Made by a program: the position numbers and the translations under genes. From positions 1-40,078 of the forward strand of contig CADACQ010000018.1 in the NCBI GenBank assembly GCA_902786465.1: a stretch of DNA of 40,078 bases, written 5' to 3'. Source of the stretch: an uncultured Eubacteriales bacterium (GTDB taxonomy: Bacteria > Bacillota > Clostridia > Christensenellales > CAG-138). Shown piece after piece: positions 33,109 through 40,078 of this stretch. How positions within the stretch are numbered: the first letter of the stretch is position 1; each line of letters begins with the position of its first letter. The notes under the pieces were generated by a model that searched no databases, was not told the DNA's origin, and was given only the letters and a program-made list of their open reading frames with translations.

Positions 33109-33945
33109 TTATGCCTGTCTGTTTCCCAAAGCGATGCCGATCCATTGGCCCTGGGTCACCCGGACCTCCCGGCCCCCCGCGGTTCTTTCAGCTAGTTCGG
33201 GCAAGAGCGCCGCCCGGCCCTTCTCGAACAGCAAGGTGATAGTGGACCCGCAAAGATCGAAGTATCCCTTCTCCTGGCCCCGGGCCATGGGCCCTTCTGG
33301 CTGGTTCACGATGCCGCCCACCACCAGGGCGCCGATCTCCGTTTGGACCACCGGGCCGAAATTATCCGTGTCCAGGACGCACCAGCTGCGACGGTTCAGG
33401 GTGAAGATGGGATAGTGCTCTGAGGCGATGGGCTGGACGCTGTGGAGCTGGCCCTCGATATAATGATTCTGCCCCTGACGGCCGCCGTCGATGTATGCGT
33501 AATGATGATAATCGTAGGCGCAGAGCCGAAACACCAGGCACGTGCCGTCCCGGTAGCGCTCCGCCAGGGCGGCATCCTGCAGCAGGTCCGCCACCCGGTA
33601 GCGGGAGCCCTTGATGGCGAAGCTGCATCCGTCGGTCACGGGAAAGGCGCTGAGCCAGCCGTCGCATGGGCTGATGAGATGGTCCGGCGCAGGGTCCACC
33701 GGCCGGGGCGCCCGTTCCCGCAGGAAGAAGTCCCGGTAGGTGGGGAAGCTCTGAAGCTCCGCTTTCGTCAGGGGGATGCTGTTTTTTCGCGCGAATTTGG
33801 CGATATAGGGTCGGGACCAGCGGGAGCGCAGATACCACACGGCCAGCCGGTCGAGATGAAGGGCTTGGACGATCTTTAGAAGGCCCCGCCCCAGGGCGGT
33901 GCCGTATAGGAAGCGGACGGCGCCGTCGTTCTCAGGCGTTTGCAT
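33109..33945 (-). CDS. psd: Phosphatidylserine decarboxylase
   Basis: This 278-residue proenzyme converts phosphatidylserine to phosphatidylethanolamine and carries a pyruvoyl cofactor made by self-cleavage. The cleavage site is the GST in FDLCGSTITLLF near residue 240, giving a short alpha chain. Conserved upstream features include YRDFFLRERAPRPVD, ISPCDGWLSAFPV, and the histidine-rich LCAYDYHHYAYIDGG. The start overlaps the end of pssA by 14 bases, so the two steps of the pathway are coupled. Confidence 0.93.
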   Translation of the reverse strand: MQTPENDGAVRFLYGTALGRGLLKIVQALHLDRLAVWYLRSRWSRPYIAKFARKNSIPLTKAELQSFPTYRDFFLRERAPRPVDPAPDHLISPCDGWLSAFPVTDGCSFAIKGSRYRVADLLQDAALAERYRDGTCLVFRLCAYDYHHYAYIDGGRQGQNHYIEGQLHSVQPIASEHYPIFTLNRRSWCVLDTDNFGPVVQTEIGALVVGGIVNQPEGPMARGQEKGYFDLCGSTITLLFEKGRAALLPELAERTAGGREVRVTQGQWIGIALGNRQA

Positions 33946-34561
33946 CGTTCTTTTTGCGCTCCTTCCGCCGCAGACGGCGGGAGCCCCGGAGCCTGGGCTT
34001 GCGCTTCACGTTCAGGGAGGGCTTGCGGATGGAGAAGGGGGTCAAAAAGGCCGCCGCCACGATGAGCAGGGTCAGAGGCCCCATGATATGCAGCGGCCAG
34101 TGGCGCAGGGTCCCGACGCCGATGAGCAGGGGAAAGATGGCCGCGGCGCTGGTCACGGGCAGGCCCAGATACACCTTCCGGCGGCCCGTGTCGAAGTCCT
34201 GACGGGCCTCCTCGTCCACGTTGAACCAGGCGAGACGGATGAGAGCGCAGAGGGCATAGGCCCCGCAGGCCAATGCCCGCACCCAGGTGCCGCCCAGGGA
34301 ATAGACGATCACCGCCGGAAGCACGCCGAAGCAGACGAGATCGCTCAAGGAGTCGATCTGGATGCCGAACCGCTTTTCGCTGCGGCTCCGATCCTTCTTG
34401 GTGGAGGCCACCTTCCCGTCGAACACGTCGCAGACGCCCGCGCCGACGAGGCACAGGACCGCCGCCGTGAGATGACCGCCGAAGGCGCAGAGGATGCCCG
34501 CAAAGCCGGACAGAAAGCCGATATAGGTGAGGATCACCGTGTAGTTGTAAATGCCGAGCAT
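33932..34561 (-). CDS. pssA: CDP-diacylglycerol--serine O-phosphatidyltransferase
   Basis: This 209-residue membrane enzyme makes phosphatidylserine from CDP-diacylglycerol and serine. The CDP-alcohol phosphotransferase motif is clear as D-x-F-D-G-K-V-A ... G-I-Q-I-D-S-L-S-D, with the four metal-binding aspartates. The rest is hydrophobic (six or so segments), and the C-terminal tail is basic (RKPSLNVKRKPRLRGSRR). The ATG at 34561 is chosen over 34573 because AGGT lies just before it and the protein then begins MLGIYNYTVIL like relatives. With psd it forms the phosphatidylethanolamine branch. Confidence 0.93.
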   Translation of the reverse strand: MLGIYNYTVILTYIGFLSGFAGILCAFGGHLTAAVLCLVGAGVCDVFDGKVASTKKDRSRSEKRFGIQIDSLSDLVCFGVLPAVIVYSLGGTWVRALACGAYALCALIRLAWFNVDEEARQDFDTGRRKVYLGLPVTSAAAIFPLLIGVGTLRHWPLHIMGPLTLLIVAAAFLTPFSIRKPSLNVKRKPRLRGSRRLRRKERKKNDANA

Positions 34562-34608
34562 ACTACCTCGCATATGCGTACCGCATGGATTTGCACAAAA
34601 AATAGCAC

Positions 34609-34640
34609 AAAAGCCGCGCTCCTGTCAAGGGAGCGCGGCT
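34609..34640 (-). terminator. Intrinsic terminator after the DUF4956 gene
   Basis: AGCCGCGCTCC pairs with GGAGCGCGGCT, an eleven-pair stem, followed by TTTTGTGC on the minus strand. It separates the CotH-VTC-DUF4956 module from pssA. Confidence 0.85.
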
Positions 34641-34673
34641 GACTTAGGTGCAAATGAACGGATACGCTCCTCC

Positions 34674-35330
34674 TCAGGAGATCATATCCCCCTGATGGGC
34701 GATGAGGGTGGCGTCGTAGACGCCCTCCACCCGCATGAACTTGTCCACGAAGCCGGTCTCGCTCTGACGGACCCGCAGCTCCACGGTCATCTCGATGCCC
34801 TCCCGCTGGACGGTCTTGGACTTGATCCGGCCCTGGGGAAGCTGGGCCACCATCTGCTTGATCTGCTTACTGGCGCTCTCGTCGTAGTGGAGGATCAGCA
34901 GGTAGGGCATGGTGGAGCGGCCCTTGATGACGGAGATGAGGATCATGCACAGGCCGATGAACACCGCCGCGATGACGCCGGCGATGAAGTACCCCGCGCC
35001 CAGGGCGATGCCCTCGGCGATGGCCCAGAACATGAACACCGTGTCGATGGGGTCCTTGATGGCGGTGCGGAAACGGACGATGGACAGAGCGCCCACCATG
35101 CCCAGGGACAGCTTCACGTTGTTGGCCATGAACATGATGACCGTGGCGGTGACCATGCAGAGCATCACCAAACTCAGGTTGAAGGTCCTCGAGTAGATGA
35201 CCCCGGCGAAGGTGATCCGGTAGATGAAGAACACGTAGAGCCCTACCAGGAAGGCCGCCAGCACCGTGAGGATGGTGAGCATGGGCTGATAGTTCTGCAG
35301 CTGCAAGATGTACTGAAATACGTTGTCCAT
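34674..35330 (-). CDS. DUF4956 membrane protein
   Basis: This 218-residue protein has four membrane helices in its first 140 residues (LTILTVLAAFLVGLYVFFI, LSLVMLCMVTATVIMFMA, and two after the conserved loop) and a soluble C-terminal ferredoxin-like part. The family signature is the loop LGMVGALSIVRFRTAIKDP followed by FMFWAIAEGIALG. The function is unknown. DUF4956 genes are repeatedly found next to VTC-domain and CotH genes, as here, which suggests a shared process at the membrane. Confidence 0.88.
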   Translation of the reverse strand: MDNVFQYILQLQNYQPMLTILTVLAAFLVGLYVFFIYRITFAGVIYSRTFNLSLVMLCMVTATVIMFMANNVKLSLGMVGALSIVRFRTAIKDPIDTVFMFWAIAEGIALGAGYFIAGVIAAVFIGLCMILISVIKGRSTMPYLLILHYDESASKQIKQMVAQLPQGRIKSKTVQREGIEMTVELRVRQSETGFVDKFMRVEGVYDATLIAHQGDMIS

Positions 35331-35355
35331 TGTTTTCTCCTTTTCCTGCGAATGA

Positions 35356-36042
35356 TTAAAAGTCGAACTGGCGGCAGTAGAGATATTTGCTGGCCGCCGT
35401 GTGGGAAGCTGCGTTCACCTGGAGGAGGGAGCGCACGTAGCTGGGCAGGTACTTGTTGAACTTGACCTCCAGGATACATGCGTTCGGAAACTCCGTGGCC
35501 GGGAAGGTGGGCGTGTGGGGATCGAAGAGGTCGGTGCACCGAAGGCCCGTGCGGATATTGCGGTCGATGGTCACCCGCACGTCCTCCAGGGGGAAGACGA
35601 AGGGCTCCCGATCGTAGTCCACCAGGACCTTGGGCCGCCAGCCCTCGGTCCGAAGGGCTGCATAGAGCTCGGCGGCGAAATCCTCCTGCCGATGGAGGAG
35701 GAAGCCGTATTCCCCCGCCAGGATGGCGTCGCACTGCTGCCGGGTGATCAAAAGGCTCTTTTTGCCGATGAACTGGCCGTTCTTGTGCTTGCGCTCGAAC
35801 TTGATGACCTTATCGGACATGTCGTAGATACGGATGCGGTACTTGTCCCGAAACTCCACGCCGTCGGCCTTCTCCCCCACCGCCTTCTCGAAGGGCGTGT
35901 CGAAGTAGAGGCTGCGGATGAAGTAGGTGCCGCCGTTCTTCACCGCGTGAGGGTCCTGGGACAGGGTGAGCCGAAGCCGGGTGGCCAGAAACTCCGCCTC
36001 CCCCAGGCTGATCAGATATTTTATCTCATGCCTGTATTCCAT
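35356..36042 (-). CDS. VTC-domain protein (polyphosphate polymerase-like)
   Basis: This 228-residue protein is a triphosphate-tunnel-type fold similar to the catalytic domain of yeast vacuolar transporter chaperone, which makes polyphosphate from ATP. Charged tunnel residues are visible in RHEIKYLIS, FIRSLYFDT, DKYRIRIYDM, IKFERKHKNG, KVLVDYDREPF, RVTIDRNIR and ILEVKFN. Whether it makes polyphosphate here is not shown by the sequence. It starts six bases after the cotH stop and is followed by DUF4956. Confidence 0.9.
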   Translation of the reverse strand: MEYRHEIKYLISLGEAEFLATRLRLTLSQDPHAVKNGGTYFIRSLYFDTPFEKAVGEKADGVEFRDKYRIRIYDMSDKVIKFERKHKNGQFIGKKSLLITRQQCDAILAGEYGFLLHRQEDFAAELYAALRTEGWRPKVLVDYDREPFVFPLEDVRVTIDRNIRTGLRCTDLFDPHTPTFPATEFPNACILEVKFNKYLPSYVRSLLQVNAASHTAASKYLYCRQFDF

Positions 36043-36048
36043 GGTCCT

Positions 36049-36621
36049 TCACTCCGTCCGGCCGAAGATTTCCATCATCTTCTGGTCCGTCAGCTTATAG
36101 TTGGTGTTCTTGTTGATGTAGTTCTTCAGGTACTTGAAGTAGTACTCCTGGTAGTGGTTGGCGTAGCCCCGCACATTGTTGATGTGGGCCTTCCAGTTCT
36201 TCACCGTCAGACTCCACCGGGGGAAATCCCATTCGATCTCCGAAGCAATGTTGGAGGAGAGCACGTCCACCTTGGCGTTGATCTTCTCCGGAGAGTATAC
36301 CTCATTGACCATGACGGCGCAATACTTCAGGAAGATTTCCACAAAGTCGTTGTTTTTCAGCAGGGAACGCGCCAGGACCGTGGAAAAGCCCTTGTTGGCC
36401 CCGTGACCCTTGGGATGGAAATACTTGCTGAAGAAGTCCCGTCTATAGCCGTTTGTGGAGTCGTCGTCCCGCTCGTCGTTCCGGGCCATGGCGTCGTCGA
36501 AATCGTAGAGGATCCAGCGCCACTTACCGTCCTTCTCGCTGGAGCGCCACCACTTGATGTTGCCGGAGTCGTTGTTGCCGGTGACGATCTCCACGGCGCA
36601 GTACATGGCGAAGTTCTCCAC
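36049..36621 (-). CDS. CotH kinase domain, C-terminal part (frame-broken gene)
   Basis: This frame completes the CotH-like kinase fold that begins in the frame upstream. It contains EIVTGNNDSGNIKWWRSS and WRWILYDFDDAMARND, whose acidic residues should bind the metal-nucleotide. The first possible codon is GTG at 36621 in D-V-E-N-F-A, which is internal to the domain in relatives, so it is not an independent gene. The upstream frame ends its homology at A-L-I-D-F-C-E. Relatives have some 15-20 residues between these two points, so about 46-58 bases look missing in addition to the frame change. Confidence 0.82.
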   Translation of the reverse strand: MENFAMYCAVEIVTGNNDSGNIKWWRSSEKDGKWRWILYDFDDAMARNDERDDDSTNGYRRDFFSKYFHPKGHGANKGFSTVLARSLLKNNDFVEIFLKYCAVMVNEVYSPEKINAKVDVLSSNIASEIEWDFPRWSLTVKNWKAHINNVRGYANHYQEYYFKYLKNYINKNTNYKLTDQKMMEIFGRTE

Positions 36622-39200
36622 GTCGTCTCACAGAAGTCGATGAGGGCCTTATAGTCATTCACGCAATCGGGGTTTCCGGCGGCATAGACGCCGTTCCACT
36701 TCATGACGTCGATGCTGTCCTTGTTGGTGATGGAGTAGTGCTGGGCGATGAAGGACCGGCTGATCTTCTCCCGGAGGTTGTAGACCCCCCAGTACTGGCC
36801 GTTCAGATACAACGCCGTCTGCACGTAGGCCTGGACGGCGGTGTCCAGCCCCGCGTCCTCGATGAGGCCCGTCATCATGATGTCCCGCAGCTTGGTGGCC
36901 ACGGCGTCCTTGGCGGAGCAGCGGAGCACCAGGGACTCATAGCTCGTAAAGGGCCGGTTGGCGAAGAAGGGGTAGTCCAGGGTGGAACCGCCGTAGCCCT
37001 TGCGGGCGATGAGGGCGAAGTTCCGCTGCTTCTGGTACCGGGAGAAGGCGCCGAAGATGCGGATCATCAGGTCCGACTCATAGAGGACCTCCTTGCCGCC
37101 GGCGCTCGTATAGGTCCAATGCGCAGGCCGCTCCCACTCCCGGCCCCGCTGGTTGTAGTTGGCGCCCAGCTTCCTATCGTTGGCCGGAGTGGTCCACTCC
37201 GTGGCCGCGGTCTTGCCCTGGAAATGGCTGCCCACCACGTAGATGCCGAAGTCCACGTTGAAGAGGTTGTCCGGGTCCGTGACCAGGAAGCACACGGGCA
37301 GGGTGGAGTCGTGGGCGTCGGTGGTCTGGGTGTCCCCCACGATGATATACGTGTTGGAGACCACGGGGCTCTTGTAGAGGGTCCCGTTCTCGCTGAAGGC
37401 CCTGGCTCGAAGCACCGCGTTTTGGCTGAAGGTCAGCTGCTCCCCCGCCCGATAGCGGGTGGAGGATTCCGTGGGCGTGGTCGAGTCCAGGGTATAGGTC
37501 ACATAGGTCCCGGCGGGGACCTCCATGCTGACGACCTGGGTGCCGTGATAGACGCCGCTGGGCACGGAAACGACGGGCGCCTCGCAGTAGGCGCTGCCCA
37601 GTAGCGGCGCCGTATTGGCCGCCCCCTGGGTGGGCGTGTCGCAAAGGCCCCAGGTGTCCCCCACCTTGGCGTAGGACACGCAGGCCACGGACATGGGCAC
37701 CGTCACCCGATCGATGAGGGTGCCTGCGTCGTTATAGAGATAGAGGGTCTCCCCCTGACCGGAGACGGAGAAGTTCAGCGTCCGCGCCTTCATTTCGGCG
37801 GTGACGCTCTTCTCGTCCTTGCCTTCCAGCGGAAGGCTGCCGCTCATGTAGAGGATGAGATATCCTTTCCCGGCGATACTCGTTCCCTCAGGAAAAACCC
37901 ATTTCGTGGGCTTTTTCTCGTTGTCGGACAGGGAATAGCCCGTCAGGGAAACGGTTTGGTCGGAGCGGTTATAGAGCTCCACCCACTTGCCCTGGTCGTC
38001 GTCGTCCGGCGTGTTCTTCGCGTCCAGCTTGTAGCGATAGCCGTCGGAAAGGATCTCGGAGAAGGTGATGTCGTGAACGCCCACGTCCGGGTTGCGCTGC
38101 TTGTCGAAGGCGGCGTAGCCCGCGGTGGTGTTGGGATAGCCGGGGGTGGGCTTGTCGGAGGATACGAAGCCGGACTGGGTGTCAAGATCGCCCGAGCCGG
38201 TGTAGCCCCGGATCATGCTGCAGTCCTTTATCTGGACGCCGAACTCGCACATATCGAGAATGCCGCCGTTCTTATCCACCAGGATCACGGAATCCCCCTT
38301 GCTGCCGGACAGGTTGAAGGGCAGGGAGATGTAGCCGTCCAGCTGCTCCACCATGCACCAAAGCACCAGATACTGGCCCGGGTCGATGACGGTGCCCCGA
38401 GGGAAGGTGAACCGGTAGGGCTTGCGGATGTCGTCGCTGATGCCGCAGCCGGAAAGGTCCACAGGGGCGTTGGTGGTGTTGTGAAGCTCGATCCAGTCGG
38501 GATACTGGCCGTTGGGGCCCGCGGTGGTGGTGCCGTTGCGGGCCATGAGCTCGGAGATATAGACCCCGTTGTGCTGGGCGGTGGCGCCTACGCTGAGGGG
38601 CGTGTCGTTCTCCCCCAGCTTCCGGCTCTCCTCATAGGCCGCGCAGCCCGCAGGCGTGTTGGGGTAGAGGGGCGAGGGCAGCATCTCCACATACTGGCCT
38701 GCCGCCGCGTCCCAGCTCAGAGTATAGCCGGTATAGATGGAGGGGATCTCCATGGTGAACAGAGGCTCCCCGGCCGCGTTGGTGAGCCGGATCACGTCCC
38801 CCGCGCCCAGCTTGAAGTCGGCGATGAGGGCGTTCTCCACCTTCTCGCCGGTGCACCAGACCAAAATGTACCCGTCGGGGGGCAGCACGGTCTTGTCGGG
38901 GAAGACCCACAGCCGGTCCTCCCGGTCCGAGAGGCCCCAGCCGGAGATGTCCTGTGCCTGGGTGGAGGTGTTGTGCAGCTCCACGTAGTCCGGATGGTTC
39001 CCCGCGCCGTCGGAGACGATGCCCGTGTTGCTGGACATGATCTCGCTGATGATGACGTCGGTGGTCAGCTGGACCGCAGGGACCTCCGCCGCCTTCTTCT
39101 TGCGGCAGGAAGCCCAGCTCACGCCGATGATGAGCAGCAGCACCAGCACGACGGCCGCTGCCGGCTTGACCATGGCTAATTGCGCGCGTCTACGCTTCAT
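36357..39200 (-). CDS. CotH-family protein with lamin-tail domains, N-terminal part (frame-broken gene)
   Basis: A large surface protein begins with a basic stretch and a membrane/signal helix (VVLVLLLIIGVSWASC). Three lamin-tail-type beta-sandwich domains follow, at about residues 45-175, 208-350 and 370-530 (ISEIMSSNTGIVSD..., ISELMARNGTTTAG, FSEILSDGYRYKL; each with the YVELHN/WIELHN/WVELYN strand). Next is a chitobiase-C-terminal-like domain (ATYTLDSTTPT-like, here TYVTYTLDSTTPTES), and then the start of the CotH kinase fold (VCFLVTDPDNLF, LNGQYWGVYNLREKISRSF). The frame leaves the homology near 36628, and the last 90 or so residues to 36357 are out-of-frame noise. CotH proteins are atypical kinases first known from spore coats; this one is built for the cell surface. 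Confidence 0.85.
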   Translation of the reverse strand: MKRRRAQLAMVKPAAAVVLVLLLIIGVSWASCRKKKAAEVPAVQLTTDVIISEIMSSNTGIVSDGAGNHPDYVELHNTSTQAQDISGWGLSDREDRLWVFPDKTVLPPDGYILVWCTGEKVENALIADFKLGAGDVIRLTNAAGEPLFTMEIPSIYTGYTLSWDAAAGQYVEMLPSPLYPNTPAGCAAYEESRKLGENDTPLSVGATAQHNGVYISELMARNGTTTAGPNGQYPDWIELHNTTNAPVDLSGCGISDDIRKPYRFTFPRGTVIDPGQYLVLWCMVEQLDGYISLPFNLSGSKGDSVILVDKNGGILDMCEFGVQIKDCSMIRGYTGSGDLDTQSGFVSSDKPTPGYPNTTAGYAAFDKQRNPDVGVHDITFSEILSDGYRYKLDAKNTPDDDDQGKWVELYNRSDQTVSLTGYSLSDNEKKPTKWVFPEGTSIAGKGYLILYMSGSLPLEGKDEKSVTAEMKARTLNFSVSGQGETLYLYNDAGTLIDRVTVPMSVACVSYAKVGDTWGLCDTPTQGAANTAPLLGSAYCEAPVVSVPSGVYHGTQVVSMEVPAGTYVTYTLDSTTPTESSTRYRAGEQLTFSQNAVLRARAFSENGTLYKSPVVSNTYIIVGDTQTTDAHDSTLPVCFLVTDPDNLFNVDFGIYVVGSHFQGKTAATEWTTPANDRKLGANYNQRGREWERPAHWTYTSAGGKEVLYESDLMIRIFGAFSRYQKQRNFALIARKGYGGSTLDYPFFANRPFTSYESLVLRCSAKDAVATKLRDIMMTGLIEDAGLDTAVQAYVQTALYLNGQYWGVYNLREKISRSFIAQHYSITNKDSIDVMKWNGVYAAGNPDCVNDYKALIDFCETTWRTSPCTAPWRSSPATTTPATSSGGAPARRTVSGAGSSTISTTPWPGTTSGTTTPQTAIDGTSSASISIPRVTGPTRAFPRSWRVPC

Positions 39201-39235
39201 TCCCGTTCCTCGTTTCCTGAATACTCGTTCCGTAT

Positions 39236-39264
39236 ATCATACCATAGGGGGGACCCGCTTCCAA
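39236..39264 (-). promoter_or_regulatory. Promoter of the CotH-VTC-DUF4956 module
   Basis: On the minus strand TTGGAA, 17 bases, TATGAT lies about 36 bases before the cotH start codon, which has a GAGGAACGGGA ribosome region. Confidence 0.6.
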
Positions 39265-39321
39265 TGGAGCGAACGGAGATTTTACACTCTGTATACAATC
39301 CCCCGCCGTTTTTTTTCGCAA

Positions 39322-40078
39322 TTACGCCTGGGGTTCGGGGGCGGGGCTTTCCTCCCCTTCCTCCTCTGTATGGGGCGCGAGGGCCACGCAGACCACCCTG
39401 GTCCCCTCGTCCACCCGCATGACACGGACGCCCTGGGTGGCCCGGCCGATGTTGGGCACCTGGGCTACGGGGGTGCGGATGATGGTGCCGTCGTCCCGGA
39501 CCAGCATCATGTCCTCGTCGCCGGAGGTCATCTTGCAGCAGGCAAGATCGCCGGTCTTCTCCGTCAGGTTCATGGCCATGATGCCCTTGCCGCCCCGGCC
39601 CTGGGCCCGGTACTGCTCCTCGTCGGTCCGCTTGCCCATGCCCCGTTCGGTGACGGTGAGCAAGGCGCCGCCGGGCACGATCTTCACCATATCCACCACC
39701 TCGTCCCCTTCATCCAGGCGGATGGAGCGAACGCCCTGGCCGCCCCGGCCCGTGGCCCGCACGTCAGCTTCGGAGAAGCGGATGCACTTGCCCTTCTTGC
39801 TGGAGATGAGGAAGTCGTCCTGGCCGGAGGAGACCTCCACGCTCATGAGCTCGTCTCCCTCCAGGATGGACTGGATGAGAAGGCCGCCTTTGCGGATATT
39901 GCTGCACTCGGAGATGCGGGTCTTCTTGATAAGGCCCTGCCTCGTGGCGGTGACCAGATACCGATGGTCCATATCCGCATTCCGGCTGCCGGGGTACATG
40001 GCCGTGACCTTCTCCCCGTCCTGCAGCTGGACCAGGTTCACCACGGGCACGCCCTTGGAGGCCCGGCCGGTCTCCGGG
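39322..40078 (-). CDS. gyrA: DNA gyrase subunit A, C-terminal part (cut by the window edge)
   Basis: The open frame enters from the window edge with no start inside. It encodes the DNA-wrapping C-terminal beta-pinwheel of GyrA, with repeated blades: SKGVPVVNLVQL, TATRQGLIKKTRI, DFLISSKKGKCIRFSEADVRATGR, LLTVTERGMGKRT, and MLVRDDGTIIRTPVAQVPNIGR. The GyrA-box (QGRGGKG) is visible as YRAQGRGGKGIMAM and separates gyrase from topoisomerase IV. An acidic, Pro-rich tail (EEEGEESPAPEPQA) ends the protein. No clear terminator hairpin follows. Confidence 0.93.
   Translation of the reverse strand, partial: PETGRASKGVPVVNLVQLQDGEKVTAMYPGSRNADMDHRYLVTATRQGLIKKTRISECSNIRKGGLLIQSILEGDELMSVEVSSGQDDFLISSKKGKCIRFSEADVRATGRGGQGVRSIRLDEGDEVVDMVKIVPGGALLTVTERGMGKRTDEEQYRAQGRGGKGIMAMNLTEKTGDLACCKMTSGDEDMMLVRDDGTIIRTPVAQVPNIGRATQGVRVMRVDEGTRVVCVALAPHTEEEGEESPAPEPQA

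Noticed and set aside
30985-33195. 736-codon plus-strand frame opposite the CorC paralogue and metallophosphoesterase
   Set aside because: It spans two convincing minus-strand genes and their intergenic promoter, and its composition is that of an antisense frame.
39322-40078. Topoisomerase IV subunit A (parC)
   Set aside because: The GyrA-box QGRGGKG and a full set of pinwheel blades favour gyrase.

Overview
The window is about 40 kb of GC-rich bacterial DNA with dense, mostly co-directional genes and strong Shine-Dalgarno sites (AGGAGG type). Everything points to a strictly anaerobic member of the Bacillota (Clostridia, probably an Oscillospiraceae-like gut lineage). The pointers are a V-type ATPase, a flavodiiron/rubrerythrin/superoxide reductase/rubredoxin operon, a CIRCE (HrcA) operator, a CotH-family protein and DUF1385 next to prmC-prfA. 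Lineage is an inference; no rRNA or tRNA gene was seen. No CRISPR array, insertion sequence or prophage was seen.

Layout. 1-10.7 kb (all minus): V-ATPase genes (start of a probable subunit E, then K, I, H), upp, rpiB, a 905-residue TIR-membrane-coiled coil-propeller protein, Sua5-type threonylcarbamoyl-AMP synthase, prfA (frame-broken), prmC and DUF1385. From memory, this order resembles the Bacillus subtilis block prfA-prmC-ywlC-rpiB-upp-atp, with a V-type ATPase in place of the F-type and the TIR gene inserted. 10.8-17.4 kb: a surface PQQ-like propeller protein, mscL, a CIRCE-controlled small heat-shock gene, a TraX-family membrane protein, a SAM methyltransferase, a prohibitin/SPFH protein and a small membrane protein. 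17.5-22.5 kb (minus): an M13 endopeptidase, then the oxygen-defence operon FDP-rubrerythrin-superoxide reductase-rubredoxin. 22.5-26.4 kb (plus): GNAT, NUDIX, a small P-loop kinase, an SpoU RNA methyltransferase and an esterase packed as an operon, then a DUF11 protein. 26.5-34.6 kb (minus): a sensor kinase/response regulator pair (kinase frame-broken), two CNNM/CorC transporters, a membrane metallophosphoesterase, and psd-pssA for phosphatidylethanolamine. 34.7-39.2 kb: DUF4956, VTC domain and CotH/lamin-tail proteins as one module. The window ends inside gyrA.

Two themes cut across the genes. First, several ordinary genes (upp, prfA, the sensor kinase, cotH, perhaps the P-loop kinase) have a broken reading frame. 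In upp, prfA and cotH a short conserved stretch also seems to be missing. Because prfA is normally essential, either the sequence carries errors or these genes are unusual. Second, a family of about 70-bp intergenic hairpin repeats occurs four times. Their stems keep pairing while their sequence changes, which suggests a maintained RNA structure, probably linked to transcript ends.
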